A stretch of DNA of 64,000 bases from JAGVPT01 sp035505655 (lineage in GTDB: Bacteria; Bacteroidota; Ignavibacteria; UBA10030; UBA8401): NCBI GenBank assembly GCA_035505655.1, contig DATJQP010000065.1, forward strand, positions 5,773 to 69,772, written 5' to 3'. The notes under the pieces were generated by a model. It did no database searches. It was not told the origin of the DNA and saw only the letters and a list, made by a program, of their open reading frames with translations. Each line of letters begins with the position of its first letter. The stretch's first letter is position 1. Shown here one piece after another: positions 1-9,827 of this stretch. The position numbers and the translations under genes were made by a program.

Positions 1-1701
1 CGAAGGCATTCCAGCCGCGAGCGCTTTCCAGGAGCCGCTCTTGCCGTCTGTGAAAAAGACTCCGCTATCGGTCGCCGCAAAAACAATTCCGTCAGACCCA
101 ATGGCGAAAGCGTTAATCGTGGCACGGGGCAATCCGTTGTTCTCAATATTCCAGCTTTTCCCGCTGTCGGGCGAGAAATACGCCCCTCCCCCATCGATCG
201 CTACGTAAACCTCTCCTTGTGTTCCGGCCCCTATCGCGCAATCGTAGGGAAATGCTTGGCCTGCCTGGAGCACTATTTGCCAAGTCGTACCCTGATCTAC
301 GGAGCGATAGACGAATGCCGACGTTGTTACGTAGAGGGTTCCGACGGAAGTGCATGCAAGTGGGTTCGTACCGATTGGATAGGGCACATAGAAAAGGTTC
401 TTCCAGCCCGCGCCATCATCCGTGGAGGAGAAAATGCCCGCTTTCCATTCACCCAAATAGAGAGTGCCGTTCGATCTCGCAACAAGCGAATTGATGGAGG
501 TCGCGCCGATGGTCAGCGCTGTCCAACTTGCTCCTCCGTCTGTAGACCGTCTGAGAGAGCTATCCGGGAAAGGGGCAAAAAGGGATCCAGGCTTGGAGAT
601 GCAGAATACAGGGACGTTCATCCCTGAAAGACCCAGGAGCGACCAGTTTTCCCCGTTGTCTGTTGAAGAAAAGAGGCCGACGTCTGTGCCAGCACAGAGC
701 CCTCTCCCGGGATCGACATGAAGCGCAGATACATAGGTAGCGGAAACCGCCCCGTGGGTCCAGTGGATCCAGGGGTTGGCGGAAAGGTAGACACCTTCGT
801 TCCAGGTCCCAACGAGGAGCACCGAGTCACTGCCCACACACAGCGCCGTTATCGATTGCGATGGAAAGTCTCCGGTGATGTCCTTCCAGGTGCTTCCGTC
901 ATCGGTTGACCGGGAAATTTTCCCATCTGCTGTGCCGGCGTACAGGCGCCCATCCCGGTCGACTGAGAGTTTGGCGCGGAATATGCTGGAGAGTGAGGGG
1001 ATCCATGATTTCCCGTCGTCCGAAGACTTGTAGACGCCCGATGAACCGGCAAAAAGATAGCCATGCGGACTCGCGATTAACGAGCCGATGGCTCCCCCCG
1101 TCAGCCCGGAATCGCTTTCCGTCCAGCTCAACCCCCGGTCCGTGGACCTGAAGATCTTGTAGTCACCGGCGGCAAAAACAGTCCCCCCGGAGTTCACGGC
1201 GAGCGACTTCACCGGATCGGTCAGGCCGCTGTCGCTCCGAGACCACGTCGGCCCGCCCGCCGTCATCCGGAAAATCGCCGGCTCATTCCCACAACCGGCA
1301 TAGAGATTCCCCGTCGAATCAAAAGCGAGCGAACTAATAATAAATCCAGAAAACTGCCCCAAGGTTGCATTCCAGCTCCCTCCTTGGTCAGTCGATCGGT
1401 ACACATCGTTGTCGCACGCGGCATACCAGATCCCATCGGTGCCTACCTCAACCCCATTCACTTCACGAAAGGGGGATGGGATCGTGTACTGCACCCAAGC
1501 GATCCCGCCATCCGTTGAACGGAAAAACCCGGTTGATGCGGAGGCAAAGATCGATCCATCCGGGAATGCCTGAACGGAATTGATCCTTCCGCCTGGAGGT
1601 CCAGCCACGGATTTCCAGACTACGTTTTGAGCAGAAAGAGACGCACAGAGAAACAGGAAAGCGATGAACACGAGAGGGATGTGACGATCGAAGTTCCGCA
1701 T
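1..1701 (-). CDS. Secreted Asp-box (BNR/sialidase-like) repeat protein, 3' end outside window
   Basis: The minus-strand frame is open without a stop from ATG at 1701 to the window edge (567 codons). The N-terminus is a signal peptide: a basic start, a Leu/Phe-rich core and an Ala-rich cleavage region ending near SLSAQ. The rest is a run of about nine repeats of roughly 55-65 residues with the pattern (F/Y)xST(D)xGxxW, for example STDGG, DNGENW and DDGKSW, each followed by GxLYAG-type strands. This is the Asp-box signature of photosystem-stability/YCF48-like and sialidase-like beta-propellers. No catalytic sialidase residues are visible, so the enzyme name would be unsafe. It is probably a cell-surface or secreted propeller. 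A C-terminal sorting domain, if there is one, lies outside the window. Confidence 0.8.
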   Translation of the reverse strand, partial: MRNFDRHIPLVFIAFLFLCASLSAQNVVWKSVAGPPGGRINSVQAFPDGSIFASASTGFFRSTDGGIAWVQYTIPSPFREVNGVEVGTDGIWYAACDNDVYRSTDQGGSWNATLGQFSGFIISSLAFDSTGNLYAGCGNEPAIFRMTAGGPTWSRSDSGLTDPVKSLAVNSGGTVFAAGDYKIFRSTDRGLSWTESDSGLTGGAIGSLIASPHGYLFAGSSGVYKSSDDGKSWIPSLSSIFRAKLSVDRDGRLYAGTADGKISRSTDDGSTWKDITGDFPSQSITALCVGSDSVLLVGTWNEGVYLSANPWIHWTHGAVSATYVSALHVDPGRGLCAGTDVGLFSSTDNGENWSLLGLSGMNVPVFCISKPGSLFAPFPDSSLRRSTDGGASWTALTIGATSINSLVARSNGTLYLGEWKAGIFSSTDDGAGWKNLFYVPYPIGTNPLACTSVGTLYVTTSAFVYRSVDQGTTWQIVLQAGQAFPYDCAIGAGTQGEVYVAIDGGGAYFSPDSGKSWNIENNGLPRATINAFAIGSDGIVFAATDSGVFFTDGKSGSWKALAAGMPS

Positions 1702-1888
1702 GACCTTGTCCCCGGCGGTAGATGATCCCCCACAGCGGGAGGCGGTTATCTTCATTCCACACCGAAATGTACCTGCGGAGAAGAAGAATAGCAATGCAAC
1801 CGGCAACATTCGTGAACGAACTGTCAACGCTTGGCGACGCGTGGAACAAGAAGGGACAAAGGGGTGGAACCGGGGCAAATGAGGGGTG

Positions 1889-3382
1889 CTACCGCACCCC
1901 GAACATCGCAACGGAGTTCTGGGCAAAGGTGACGAGGGGACCGAAGTAGAGGCCGAGCGCGAGGGTCGGGACCAGGAGAACCAGAAGAACGACGATGCTC
2001 ATGGCATCGAACGTGAGGGGCTCGGCCGATCCCTCCGAATCACGGAGGAACATGTTCCGGAATATCCGGACGTAGTAGTAGAGGGAAATCACACTGTTGA
2101 GAACGCCGACAATCGCCAGCCAGATGAGCTTCGCACGTATCAACGCCGCAAAAAGATAAAGCTTCCCGATGAATCCTGCCGTCGGCGGCAAACCCGTGAG
2201 AGAGACGAGAAAAATCGCCATCGCAACAGCGAGAAGAGGGGACCTCGAACCCAGGCCTTTGTAAGCCTGGATGTCTTCACTGCCGGTCTTGTTGGCGACC
2301 AGCATGACGACGTAGAAGGCTCCGAGGTTCATGAAGAGGTAGACGACGAAGTAGATCATCGTCGCGGCATATCCGTCGTTGCCGAGGACTACGAGGCCAA
2401 GAAGCATGTACCCGGCATGGGCGATGCTCGAGTAGGCGAGAAGACGCTTCACGTTATCCTGCCAGATGGCGACAAGATTGCCCAGCGTCATCGTCAGCAC
2501 GGCGATGATGATGAGGACGTTCGTCAGCTCGAAGCCCTTTACGGTTGCCCAGAGACCGGCCGGGAGGGTCGCAACCGTAAGGTCGGCGAATCCCACCTTG
2601 AGGAAGCGCATAAGCATCGCAAAGCCCGCCGCCTTCGAGGCGACCGAGAGGAACGCCGTGATCGTCACGGGGGCGCCCTCGTAGACGTCGGGCGTCCAGA
2701 AGTGGAAGGGGACGGCCGAGATCTTGTAGCCGAACCCCGCGATCGCGAGGACCCCACCGAAAAGGAGCGCGAGTCTTCCCGCCCCTCCCTGCGTCAGCAC
2801 CTGGTTGATTGAATAGAGATCGAGGGAACCGGTGAGGCCGTAGATAATGGATATCCCGTAGAGCATAAATCCCGAAGAGAGAGCGCCATAGATGACATAT
2901 TTCAGCGACGCTTCAGCCGAATCCGGGGCTTCCTTCGTGAATCCCGCAAGGAGATACGAACTGATGCTCGTCAGCTCGAGCGAGAGGTACATCATCAGGA
3001 GGTTGGACGCACCGACCATGAAGAACATACCCGTCGTCATCGCCACGAGGAGTGCATAATACTCTCCGATCCGCCTCGTTGAGCTAAGGACCTCGTTTGA
3101 CGAGAGCGAGAAGAGGACGATGATGATGCTCGCCGTCACGACAACGAACTTGAAATAGACCGCGAACGGGTCGACGGCCAGCATGTTGCTGAAGATCGAA
3201 AGATTCACCCCAATCTCATCGACAACGTAGTACGCTACCGCCGCGAAGCCGCCGAGGACGATCCCTGCGACGATGGCCTTTCGCTTGAAAACAAGGTCGG
3301 CGACGATCGCGCTCAGAAGCGTGAAGACGAGTGCGGTTTCAGGCCGGATATAACCGATACTTTGCAGGATGAGCTGGAGCAT
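1889..3382 (-). CDS. nuoN: NADH-quinone oxidoreductase subunit N
   Basis: Antiporter-like membrane subunit of respiratory complex I. The 497 residues form about 14 hydrophobic segments. The conserved proton-channel core is visible, including the LLAYSSIAHAGYMLLG stretch around residue 315 and SLTGLPPTAGFIGK near 390. The length fits the family (about 480-500). It is the last gene of the nuo operon, 27 bp after nuoM. I see no convincing terminator in the 187 bp between its stop and the next gene, which is on the same strand. Confidence 0.95.
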   Translation of the reverse strand: MLQLILQSIGYIRPETALVFTLLSAIVADLVFKRKAIVAGIVLGGFAAVAYYVVDEIGVNLSIFSNMLAVDPFAVYFKFVVVTASIIIVLFSLSSNEVLSSTRRIGEYYALLVAMTTGMFFMVGASNLLMMYLSLELTSISSYLLAGFTKEAPDSAEASLKYVIYGALSSGFMLYGISIIYGLTGSLDLYSINQVLTQGGAGRLALLFGGVLAIAGFGYKISAVPFHFWTPDVYEGAPVTITAFLSVASKAAGFAMLMRFLKVGFADLTVATLPAGLWATVKGFELTNVLIIIAVLTMTLGNLVAIWQDNVKRLLAYSSIAHAGYMLLGLVVLGNDGYAATMIYFVVYLFMNLGAFYVVMLVANKTGSEDIQAYKGLGSRSPLLAVAMAIFLVSLTGLPPTAGFIGKLYLFAALIRAKLIWLAIVGVLNSVISLYYYVRIFRNMFLRDSEGSAEPLTFDAMSIVVLLVLLVPTLALGLYFGPLVTFAQNSVAMFGVR

Positions 3383-3409
3383 GAATGTGACTTTCGGTTC
3401 GTCGAACGA

Positions 3410-5014
3410 TTACTTTCCGAGGAGCGTCAGGCCTCCGCCGCCCCGAACGAAATCCACGAGGTAGTTTGCCGAGGCGTTCATCATGTTGAGCATCGGCGCC
3501 GGATAGATCCCGAGGATGATGACAATAATTGCCAGCGGAACGAGGGCAACGAGCTCCCTCCCGTTGATATCGGGGAGTTCCTTCCACTTGTCCGGAAGGG
3601 TCCCGAGAAAGACGCGCTGGAGCGTCCAGAGCATGTACGCCGCCGTCAGAATGATGCCGAGGGTCGATGCGACCGCAAGCCAGCGGAATGTCTGAAATGC
3701 CCCGAGGAACGAGAACGCTTCGGAGATGAAACCGCTGAGACCCGGCAGCCCGAGGGCGGCAAAGAACGCGATGACCATGATCGCCGAGTATTTCGGCATC
3801 TGGTTCATGAGTCCGCCGAAATCGTCGAGGCCGCGCGTATGGCTCCGGTCGTAAATGACTCCGACGATAAGGAAGAGCATCGCGGTGATCGTCCCGTGAT
3901 TGAACATCTGGAAGACCGCCCCCATCATCCCCTGGGTGTTCATTGCCGTCATGCCGAGGATGACGATCCCCATGTGGCTGATGGATGAATATGCGATGAG
4001 CTTCTTGAAATCCTTCTGCGCCATCGCGCAGAGGGCACCGTAGACAATATTGATGAACCCGATGAACGCGAGCGGATAGAGGTAATACATCGCGGCATCG
4101 GGAAAGATCGGAAACGCCACGCGCATGAGCCCGTACGTCCCCATTTTCAGCAGAACGCCCGCAAGGATCACGCTGATGGCGGTCGGAGCTTCGACGTGGG
4201 CGTCGGGAAGCCACGTATGGAACGGGAAGAGAGGCACCTTGATGGCAAACCCGATGAAGAGGGCGATGTACGCGACATAGCGCCAGTAGGTGTTTAGCCC
4301 GGAAAGGATGGAACCCGGCTCAAAATTCGCTGGGTTCATCATCGCGAGCATGTTGAAGGTGTGAAGCTTCTCCCCCGTCGCCGGATCGACGACCGTGACA
4401 CTGAAGTAAAGGGCCAAAAGGGCAAGGAGCATGAGGACCGAGCCGAAGAGCGTGTAGATGAAGAACTTAATCGCCGCGTATTCCCTTCTCGGACCTCCCC
4501 AGACGCCGATGAGGAAGTACATCGGCAGGAGCATCACTTCCCAGAAAACGTAGAAGAGGAAAAAATCGAGGGCGACGAACACTCCCATCATCCCGGTGTC
4601 GAGCAGGAGGAAGAGGGCGAAATACCCTTTGACAGCCTTCTCGATGTTCCACGACGCGATGACCGCGACAAAAGAGATGAGGGCCGTCAACAGAACCATC
4701 GGGGCGCTGATGCCGTCGATGCCCACGAAGTAGTCGATGTGGATTCTCCCGAACCAGGCGACGCTCTTGATGTCAATCCACGAGAAGAGCTCCTTGAACT
4801 GCATCGTCTCCGCACTGTTGATCCCCGTCATCCCCCGGTTGAAGTTGGCGTAGATGAGGCCCGCGAGCACGACCTGGAACACGGTGACGGCGAGCGCGGT
4901 CCAGCGCATCGCCCCTTTGTTTGTTTTCGGGAGCAACAGCACGACAACCATCCCGACGATCGGGAGAAACGTCATCCAGGTGAGGATCCCGACATTCAGT
5001 ATCGTAAAAGACAT
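3410..5014 (-). CDS. nuoM: NADH-quinone oxidoreductase subunit M
   Basis: Antiporter-like proton-pumping subunit of complex I. The protein is about 534 residues with roughly 14 membrane segments. Family hallmarks include FPFHTWLPDAHVEAPT near residue 250 and KKLIAYSSISHMGIV near residue 335. I place the start at ATG 5014 (MSFTILN). An in-frame TTG at 5023 would add only three residues, and a GGGG stretch lies about 10 bases before the ATG. It sits between nuoL and nuoN as in other nuo operons. Confidence 0.95.
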   Translation of the reverse strand: MSFTILNVGILTWMTFLPIVGMVVVLLLPKTNKGAMRWTALAVTVFQVVLAGLIYANFNRGMTGINSAETMQFKELFSWIDIKSVAWFGRIHIDYFVGIDGISAPMVLLTALISFVAVIASWNIEKAVKGYFALFLLLDTGMMGVFVALDFFLFYVFWEVMLLPMYFLIGVWGGPRREYAAIKFFIYTLFGSVLMLLALLALYFSVTVVDPATGEKLHTFNMLAMMNPANFEPGSILSGLNTYWRYVAYIALFIGFAIKVPLFPFHTWLPDAHVEAPTAISVILAGVLLKMGTYGLMRVAFPIFPDAAMYYLYPLAFIGFINIVYGALCAMAQKDFKKLIAYSSISHMGIVILGMTAMNTQGMMGAVFQMFNHGTITAMLFLIVGVIYDRSHTRGLDDFGGLMNQMPKYSAIMVIAFFAALGLPGLSGFISEAFSFLGAFQTFRWLAVASTLGIILTAAYMLWTLQRVFLGTLPDKWKELPDINGRELVALVPLAIIVIILGIYPAPMLNMMNASANYLVDFVRGGGGLTLLGK

Positions 5015-5053
5015 GACGCACAACCCCGGTAATTAGTGATTCGAATTCTTTTC

Positions 5054-7126
5054 TTACACGATCCGATAGATGAAGAAGAAGACCATGACGCCGACAAGGA
5101 CAAAGGCGATGTAGGTCTGAACTTTTCCGGTTTGAATCTTTCGGAAGAGCAATCCGAAGAATCCCGCAAGATAGGCGACCAAGTTAACGGCACCGTCGAC
5201 GACGATGCTGTCGAACTTTCCGCTCGCAAACGAGACGAGGCGCGTTGCCGACCCGGCGCCGTTGACGATGCCGTCGATGATTTTGCTGTCGAACCAGGCG
5301 AGGACCCGTGAGAACCCGACCGTCCCGGCCACCGCGGTGGCGCCGTAGAGCTCGTCGAAGTACCACTTGTTGAGGAGAAAGGCGTGGACGGGCGGCAGGG
5401 CCTTTGCAACCTTCTCCGCGCTGATCTTTTTCCAATAGTATGTCACATACGCGAGGAGGATGCCGAGCCCGGCGACGCTCAGCGACAGCATCATTGCCGT
5501 CACATGGCTCTCATGAAGCACTCCTTCGAACTCCTCCGCCGAGGCCGCAGCCACGGCATTGGGAACCGCCGTCATCGGCCGTTCGACGGCGTGGAAAAAC
5601 CATCCGCTGGAAGCGCCGAACGGGTTGAAGCTGTAGAACGCAAAGAACGATAGGCAGGCAAGAACAACGAGAGGGATCGTCATCGCCTTCGGGGATTCGT
5701 GGAGATGTTCGAAGCGTGCCGGGTCTTTGTGATCGCCGAGAAACGCCAGGATGACGATTCGAAACATGTAGAATGCCGTCAGTCCCGCAACGAGAAAACC
5801 GATCACCGGGATGAGCGTCTGGCCGGTGAGTTTGCCGAACGCGAGCGATCCGGCCAGGATCTCATCCTTGCTCAGGAATCCCGACGTGAGCGGAACGCCG
5901 CAGATCGCGAGCGTATAAACGAGGAAGGCCCAGAACGTCACCGGCATCTTCTTTCTCAGGCCGCCCATGTTCCTGAGATCCTGCGCATCGGTGTGATGGT
6001 CTCCCTGATGATGAAGGGCATTGTGCATCGCGTGGATGACGGAGCCGGAGCCAAGGAAAAGCCCGGCCTTGAAGGCGGCGTGAGTCACCAGATGAAAGAA
6101 CCCCGCGGTGTAGGCGCCGACGCCGAGCCCAAGGACCATGTACCCGAGCTGGCTGATGGTCGAGTAGGCGAGAACTTTCTTGATGTCGTTCTGTGCGATC
6201 GCGATAGTCGCCGAGATGAACGCCGTGATCGCACCGACGTAGGCGATGAAGACCAGTGCATCGGCGGTCATCATCGGGAAAGTGCGGGCCACGAGGTACA
6301 CACCCGCCGCTACCATCGTCGCCGCGTGGATGAGGGCGCTCACCGGTGTGGGACCTTCCATCGCGTCCGGCAGCCACACATGAAGAGGAAATTGGGCGGA
6401 CTTCCCGATCGCGCCGCAGAAGATGAGAATACCGGCGGCGGTGAGCCACGGGTTACTGTCGTACGGAATCTGACCGCCCGCGATGGCGGCAAAGATCTTT
6501 TCAAACGTAAAAGTGTGGTAATTCGCCCAGAGGATGTTGATGCCGATGAACATCCCGACATCCCCAACGCGGTTGACGATGAACGCCTTCTTCGACGCAT
6601 CGGCCGCCGATTTCTTTTCGTACCAGTGACCGATGAGAAGATATGAGCTGATCCCGACGAGTTCCCAGAAGACGTACATGAGGAAGAAGTTGTTCGTCAG
6701 GACTATCCCGAGCATCGAAAAAGAGAAGAAGCCAAGGTAGGCGAAATACCGCGAATACCGCACATCCCCGCTCATGTAGGCGGTCGAAAAGAGGTGGACG
6801 AGAAAGCTGATCAGCGTCACGACGACGAGCATGATCGCGGTGATATTGTCGATCATGATGCCGAGGTCGATCTTCAGCGGTCCGATCCCGGCCACCGATT
6901 TGAAGTCGACCCAGGTGAAGGTGAAGTCAAGGACCTCATCGTGGAACAGGAGCAGCTTTGCAAGGAGGATGACGACCGAGGCAAGAAGCGCCAGCCCGAG
7001 CATCGACGTCCCGATGGCATCCCCCTGCCGCGGCAACCTCTTCCCGAAAAAGATGATGAGGAGGAAACTCGCCAGCGGAAGGAAAAGGACCGCCGCAGAA
7101 AGCTGTAGGATGAGTTCTTGGTTCAT
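5054..7126 (-). CDS. nuoL: NADH-quinone oxidoreductase subunit L
   Basis: Largest antiporter-like subunit of complex I, 690 residues. It carries the quinone oxidoreductase chain-5 N-terminal region, then the proton channel core (FPLHVWLPDAMEGPTPVSALIHAATMV split across residues about 245-270, and KKVLAYSTISQLGYM near 315). The long C-terminal part has further membrane segments and an amphipathic region, consistent with the lateral helix HL. Length and order (K-L-M-N) are typical. Confidence 0.95.
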   Translation of the reverse strand: MNQELILQLSAAVLFLPLASFLLIIFFGKRLPRQGDAIGTSMLGLALLASVVILLAKLLLFHDEVLDFTFTWVDFKSVAGIGPLKIDLGIMIDNITAIMLVVVTLISFLVHLFSTAYMSGDVRYSRYFAYLGFFSFSMLGIVLTNNFFLMYVFWELVGISSYLLIGHWYEKKSAADASKKAFIVNRVGDVGMFIGINILWANYHTFTFEKIFAAIAGGQIPYDSNPWLTAAGILIFCGAIGKSAQFPLHVWLPDAMEGPTPVSALIHAATMVAAGVYLVARTFPMMTADALVFIAYVGAITAFISATIAIAQNDIKKVLAYSTISQLGYMVLGLGVGAYTAGFFHLVTHAAFKAGLFLGSGSVIHAMHNALHHQGDHHTDAQDLRNMGGLRKKMPVTFWAFLVYTLAICGVPLTSGFLSKDEILAGSLAFGKLTGQTLIPVIGFLVAGLTAFYMFRIVILAFLGDHKDPARFEHLHESPKAMTIPLVVLACLSFFAFYSFNPFGASSGWFFHAVERPMTAVPNAVAAASAEEFEGVLHESHVTAMMLSLSVAGLGILLAYVTYYWKKISAEKVAKALPPVHAFLLNKWYFDELYGATAVAGTVGFSRVLAWFDSKIIDGIVNGAGSATRLVSFASGKFDSIVVDGAVNLVAYLAGFFGLLFRKIQTGKVQTYIAFVLVGVMVFFFIYRIV

Positions 7127-7160
7127 GAAGAGAACGGTACCGTTTTCGTGTCAGTCATGG

Positions 7161-7475
7161 TCAATCGCGAAGAGCGTCGACGTCGTCGACATTCACGGTG
7201 TTGAACTGCTGGAAGATGTTCAGAACGATCGCGAGAGCCACTGCAGCCTCGCATGCGGCGAGAATGATGACGAAGATCGCCGCCATCTGGCCGTCGATCG
7301 AGAGCGCGCCATAGTGGCCGAACGCGATGAAGTTGATGTTCGCTGAGTTCAGGATCAACTCGATCCCCATGAGGACCATGATCGCGTTGCGCCTCGTGAG
7401 CACGGCGTAGACTCCCAGCGAGAACAGGACCGCGCTGACGAAGAGAAAATGTACAAGAGAGAGATGTATTGTCAT
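7161..7475 (-). CDS. nuoK: NADH-quinone oxidoreductase subunit K
   Basis: Small membrane subunit of complex I (104 residues, three membrane helices). The family signature GVYAVLTRRNAIMVLMGIELILNS lies in helices 1-2, including the conserved glutamate of GIELILN, and a second glutamate follows in AACEAAVALAI. The length matches NuoK (about 100). It lies between nuoJ and nuoL. Confidence 0.95.
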   Translation of the reverse strand: MTIHLSLVHFLFVSAVLFSLGVYAVLTRRNAIMVLMGIELILNSANINFIAFGHYGALSIDGQMAAIFVIILAACEAAVALAIVLNIFQQFNTVNVDDVDALRD

Positions 7476-7543
7476 GGAACCAACGATGCTGGTATCACGC
7501 TTCGATTCTCAACCGGGGACATGCGCACGCCCCGGACTGTGCA

Positions 7544-8071
7544 TTACGTTCTTTTCTTTTCCCTTCGGGCAATCATCGCCGCCCCGATCATCGCCACGAG
7601 GAGGACGACAGAGGCCACCTCGAACGGAAGCAGGTACGTCGTCATGAGCATTTGACCGATCGTCGACGCAGTGCTCGCGGGAGCCGCCGATTTAGGGGCC
7701 GGCGTCACCCAATCCGTAATCCAGAAAACGCCGCAGAGGGTTCCGACAAGGAGCGCGGCGAGGATCGACGCGGGAATGGCATGGAGCGTCCCTGCCTTCG
7801 TGTCGATGTCCACAACCCGTGTCGTCAGCATCACACCGAAGAGCAACAACACCAGAATCCCGCCGACGTAGACAAGCACCTGCGTGACGGCGATGAAATC
7901 GGCGTTGAGGAGGACGTAGAGGCCCGCCACTCCGAAGAAGGTGAACATAAGGGAAAACGCCGAGTGAATGATGTTCTTTGAGAAGACAACGACGGCGGCC
8001 GAGAGGATGACGACAACGGCGAAGACGTAAAAGACGATATCGGTGGTCGTGAGATCTGTCAGGATGGACAT
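7544..8071 (-). CDS. nuoJ: NADH-quinone oxidoreductase subunit J
   Basis: Membrane subunit of complex I, 175 residues with five predicted helices. The conserved stretch LYVLLNADFIAVTQVLVYVGG, which contains the pi-bulge helix of this family, is at residues about 50-70. It is followed by VLLLFGVMLT. Two bases separate it from nuoI upstream, so translation is probably coupled. Confidence 0.93.
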   Translation of the reverse strand: MSILTDLTTTDIVFYVFAVVVILSAAVVVFSKNIIHSAFSLMFTFFGVAGLYVLLNADFIAVTQVLVYVGGILVLLLFGVMLTTRVVDIDTKAGTLHAIPASILAALLVGTLCGVFWITDWVTPAPKSAAPASTASTIGQMLMTTYLLPFEVASVVLLVAMIGAAMIARREKKRT

Positions 8072-8073
8072 GA

Positions 8074-8700
8074 CTATTCAGGCTTCTGCTGTTGTGGGGC
8101 CGCGGGAGGCGCGGGTGGTACCGGGACAGCCGGCGCCGCTGCCTTGGCCTCCGCCGCAGCTTTCGCCGCTGCAGCAGCGGCGGCCTTCTTCGCTGCCGCT
8201 TCTTCCTCCATCTTCTTCGCCTTCATTTTCGCGGTTTCGATCTCCGCGGGCGTCATCGTGCTGAAGCTGTAGATGAGGCTGTGCCGGTCGAATTCCGAGA
8301 ATTCGTAGACGTCGGTCATTTTGATGCATTCCGTCGGGCAGGGATAGACGCAGAGCCCGCAGTAGCAGCATTTCGCGATGTCAATGTCGAAGACGGGAAC
8401 ATGAAGCCGTTTCTTCTGCCCCGTCGATGTCGTGCCGAGATTGTCTTCGGGGGTCGACTTGATCGTTTCGATCTGGATGCAGTCGACGGGACAGGCCATC
8501 GCGCACTGGTCGCACCCGATGCAGTCGTCCATGTTGACGTAGAGCCGGTTGCGAGCTCTTTCGGGAAGCTTCATCTTGACGGTCGGGTACTGAATCGTCA
8601 CGGCGCGGGTGAAGAGGTGCTTGAACGTGATCCGCATCCCGATCGTCGCCGTTCTCAGGCCACGATAGATATCACCGAAATATTCTGCAACAGGGTTCAT
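8074..8700 (-). CDS. nuoI: NADH-quinone oxidoreductase subunit I, with Ala/Lys/Pro-rich C-terminal tail
   Basis: Peripheral-arm subunit carrying two [4Fe-4S] clusters (N6a/N6b) that pass electrons toward NuoB. The cluster ligands are visible: C60, C63, C66, C70 with C74, then C111/C112, C114, C117 and C121. The core ends near residue 155. It is followed by about 50 residues almost entirely of Ala, Lys, Glu and Pro, which usual NuoI proteins (about 160-180 residues) lack. The tail begins as a charged helix and ends in a PxPPAPPAAP stretch. In a complex without NuoEFG this subunit may face the electron donor. Confidence 0.93.
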   Translation of the reverse strand: MNPVAEYFGDIYRGLRTATIGMRITFKHLFTRAVTIQYPTVKMKLPERARNRLYVNMDDCIGCDQCAMACPVDCIQIETIKSTPEDNLGTTSTGQKKRLHVPVFDIDIAKCCYCGLCVYPCPTECIKMTDVYEFSEFDRHSLIYSFSTMTPAEIETAKMKAKKMEEEAAAKKAAAAAAAKAAAEAKAAAPAVPVPPAPPAAPQQQKPE

Positions 8701-8719
8701 TCAATCCTCAAGCCGATAC

Positions 8720-9766
8720 TCACCACACGAGGAGCAATCCGAGCCCGACGACGCAGGCGAGAGCGAACGGAGTAAGAACTTTCCACGACATATACATAAG
8801 CTGGTCGACACGAAAACGCGGGAGCGTCCATCGGAGCCAGATATTGAGAGAGACAAAGAACATCCCTTTGGTGACAAACCAGAAGGCGCTCCACCATGGC
8901 CCCGTCATGAGCGAGGCAAAGGGGCTCGCCCATCCTCCGAAAAAGAGGACGGTGACGATTGCGGAGACTGCGAAAAGGTTTGCATATTCCGCGAGATAGA
9001 AGATCGCGAATTTCATCCCGCTGTATTCGGTGTTGTATCCCTGGACGAGCTCCGACTCCGCCTCCGGGATGTCGAAGGGGGTCCGGTTCACCTCCGCCAT
9101 CGACGACACATAATAGATGAGGAAGAGGACCAGCATCAATGGGACGGCAATAAGCTTCTTCGCCAAGGGGAGCGAGCCGCCAAGGATCATCCAGTGACCG
9201 ATCCCCCCCGTCTGCATCGCACTCAGTTCCTGAAGGTTCATCGTCCCTGCCATCATCACCACGGCGAGGATGGCAAGGGCGGAAGGAATTTCGTAGCTCA
9301 CGATTTGTGCGGCGGACCGGAGCGCACCAAAGAGCGACCACTTGTTGTTCGAGGCCCATCCTGCCATCAGCAGGCCGACGACGACGAGCGAGGAGATCGC
9401 GAGGATGTAGAAGACCCCGACATTGATGCCGCTGCCGATGTAGGCGCTCCCGAACGGAAGAGCTGCAAACGCGGCATAGGTCCCGATAAAAACGACGTAG
9501 GGGGCGAGCAGAAAGAGGAACTTGTCGGCGGCCGCGGGGATCGTATCTTCCTTCTGAAGGAGCTTGAGCATGTCGGCAATCGGTTGAAGAAGACCGTGCC
9601 AGCCGGTGCGCATGTACGCAAGCCGGTCCTGCATATGCGCGGCCATCTTCATTTCCAGGTAGATGACGACGAGAGCGTAGAGAAGGATGAAGACCAACGG
9701 CGGGACGCCCATAAGGATGTGAACCCAGATGGTATCGCCAAAGAGAGAAGTAAGGTATTGCTCCAT
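8720..9766 (-). CDS. nuoH: NADH-quinone oxidoreductase subunit H
   Basis: Membrane subunit that forms the quinone chamber with NuoB/D. It has 348 residues and about eight helices. Family motifs are clear: RTGWHGLLQPIADMLKLL near residue 53, and the acidic EVNRTPFDIPEAESELVQGYNTEYSG loop near residue 225, the conserved quinone-site loop. It directly follows nuoD (61-bp gap), exactly where nuoE, F and G would be in a 14-gene operon. Confidence 0.96.
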   Translation of the reverse strand: MEQYLTSLFGDTIWVHILMGVPPLVFILLYALVVIYLEMKMAAHMQDRLAYMRTGWHGLLQPIADMLKLLQKEDTIPAAADKFLFLLAPYVVFIGTYAAFAALPFGSAYIGSGINVGVFYILAISSLVVVGLLMAGWASNNKWSLFGALRSAAQIVSYEIPSALAILAVVMMAGTMNLQELSAMQTGGIGHWMILGGSLPLAKKLIAVPLMLVLFLIYYVSSMAEVNRTPFDIPEAESELVQGYNTEYSGMKFAIFYLAEYANLFAVSAIVTVLFFGGWASPFASLMTGPWWSAFWFVTKGMFFVSLNIWLRWTLPRFRVDQLMYMSWKVLTPFALACVVGLGLLLVW

Positions 9767-9827
9767 TCAGGTAGCCGTGATCTGGTAGTACTCCGAAAAT
9801 TCCGACTCGATCGGGGCGCCCTCCGGC

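Noticed and set aside
1886..2812. Long plus-strand open frame antisense to nuoN
   Set aside because: Highly charged, no family motif, mirrors the codon bias of nuoN on the other strand. The same applies to antisense frames over nuoM and nuoL.
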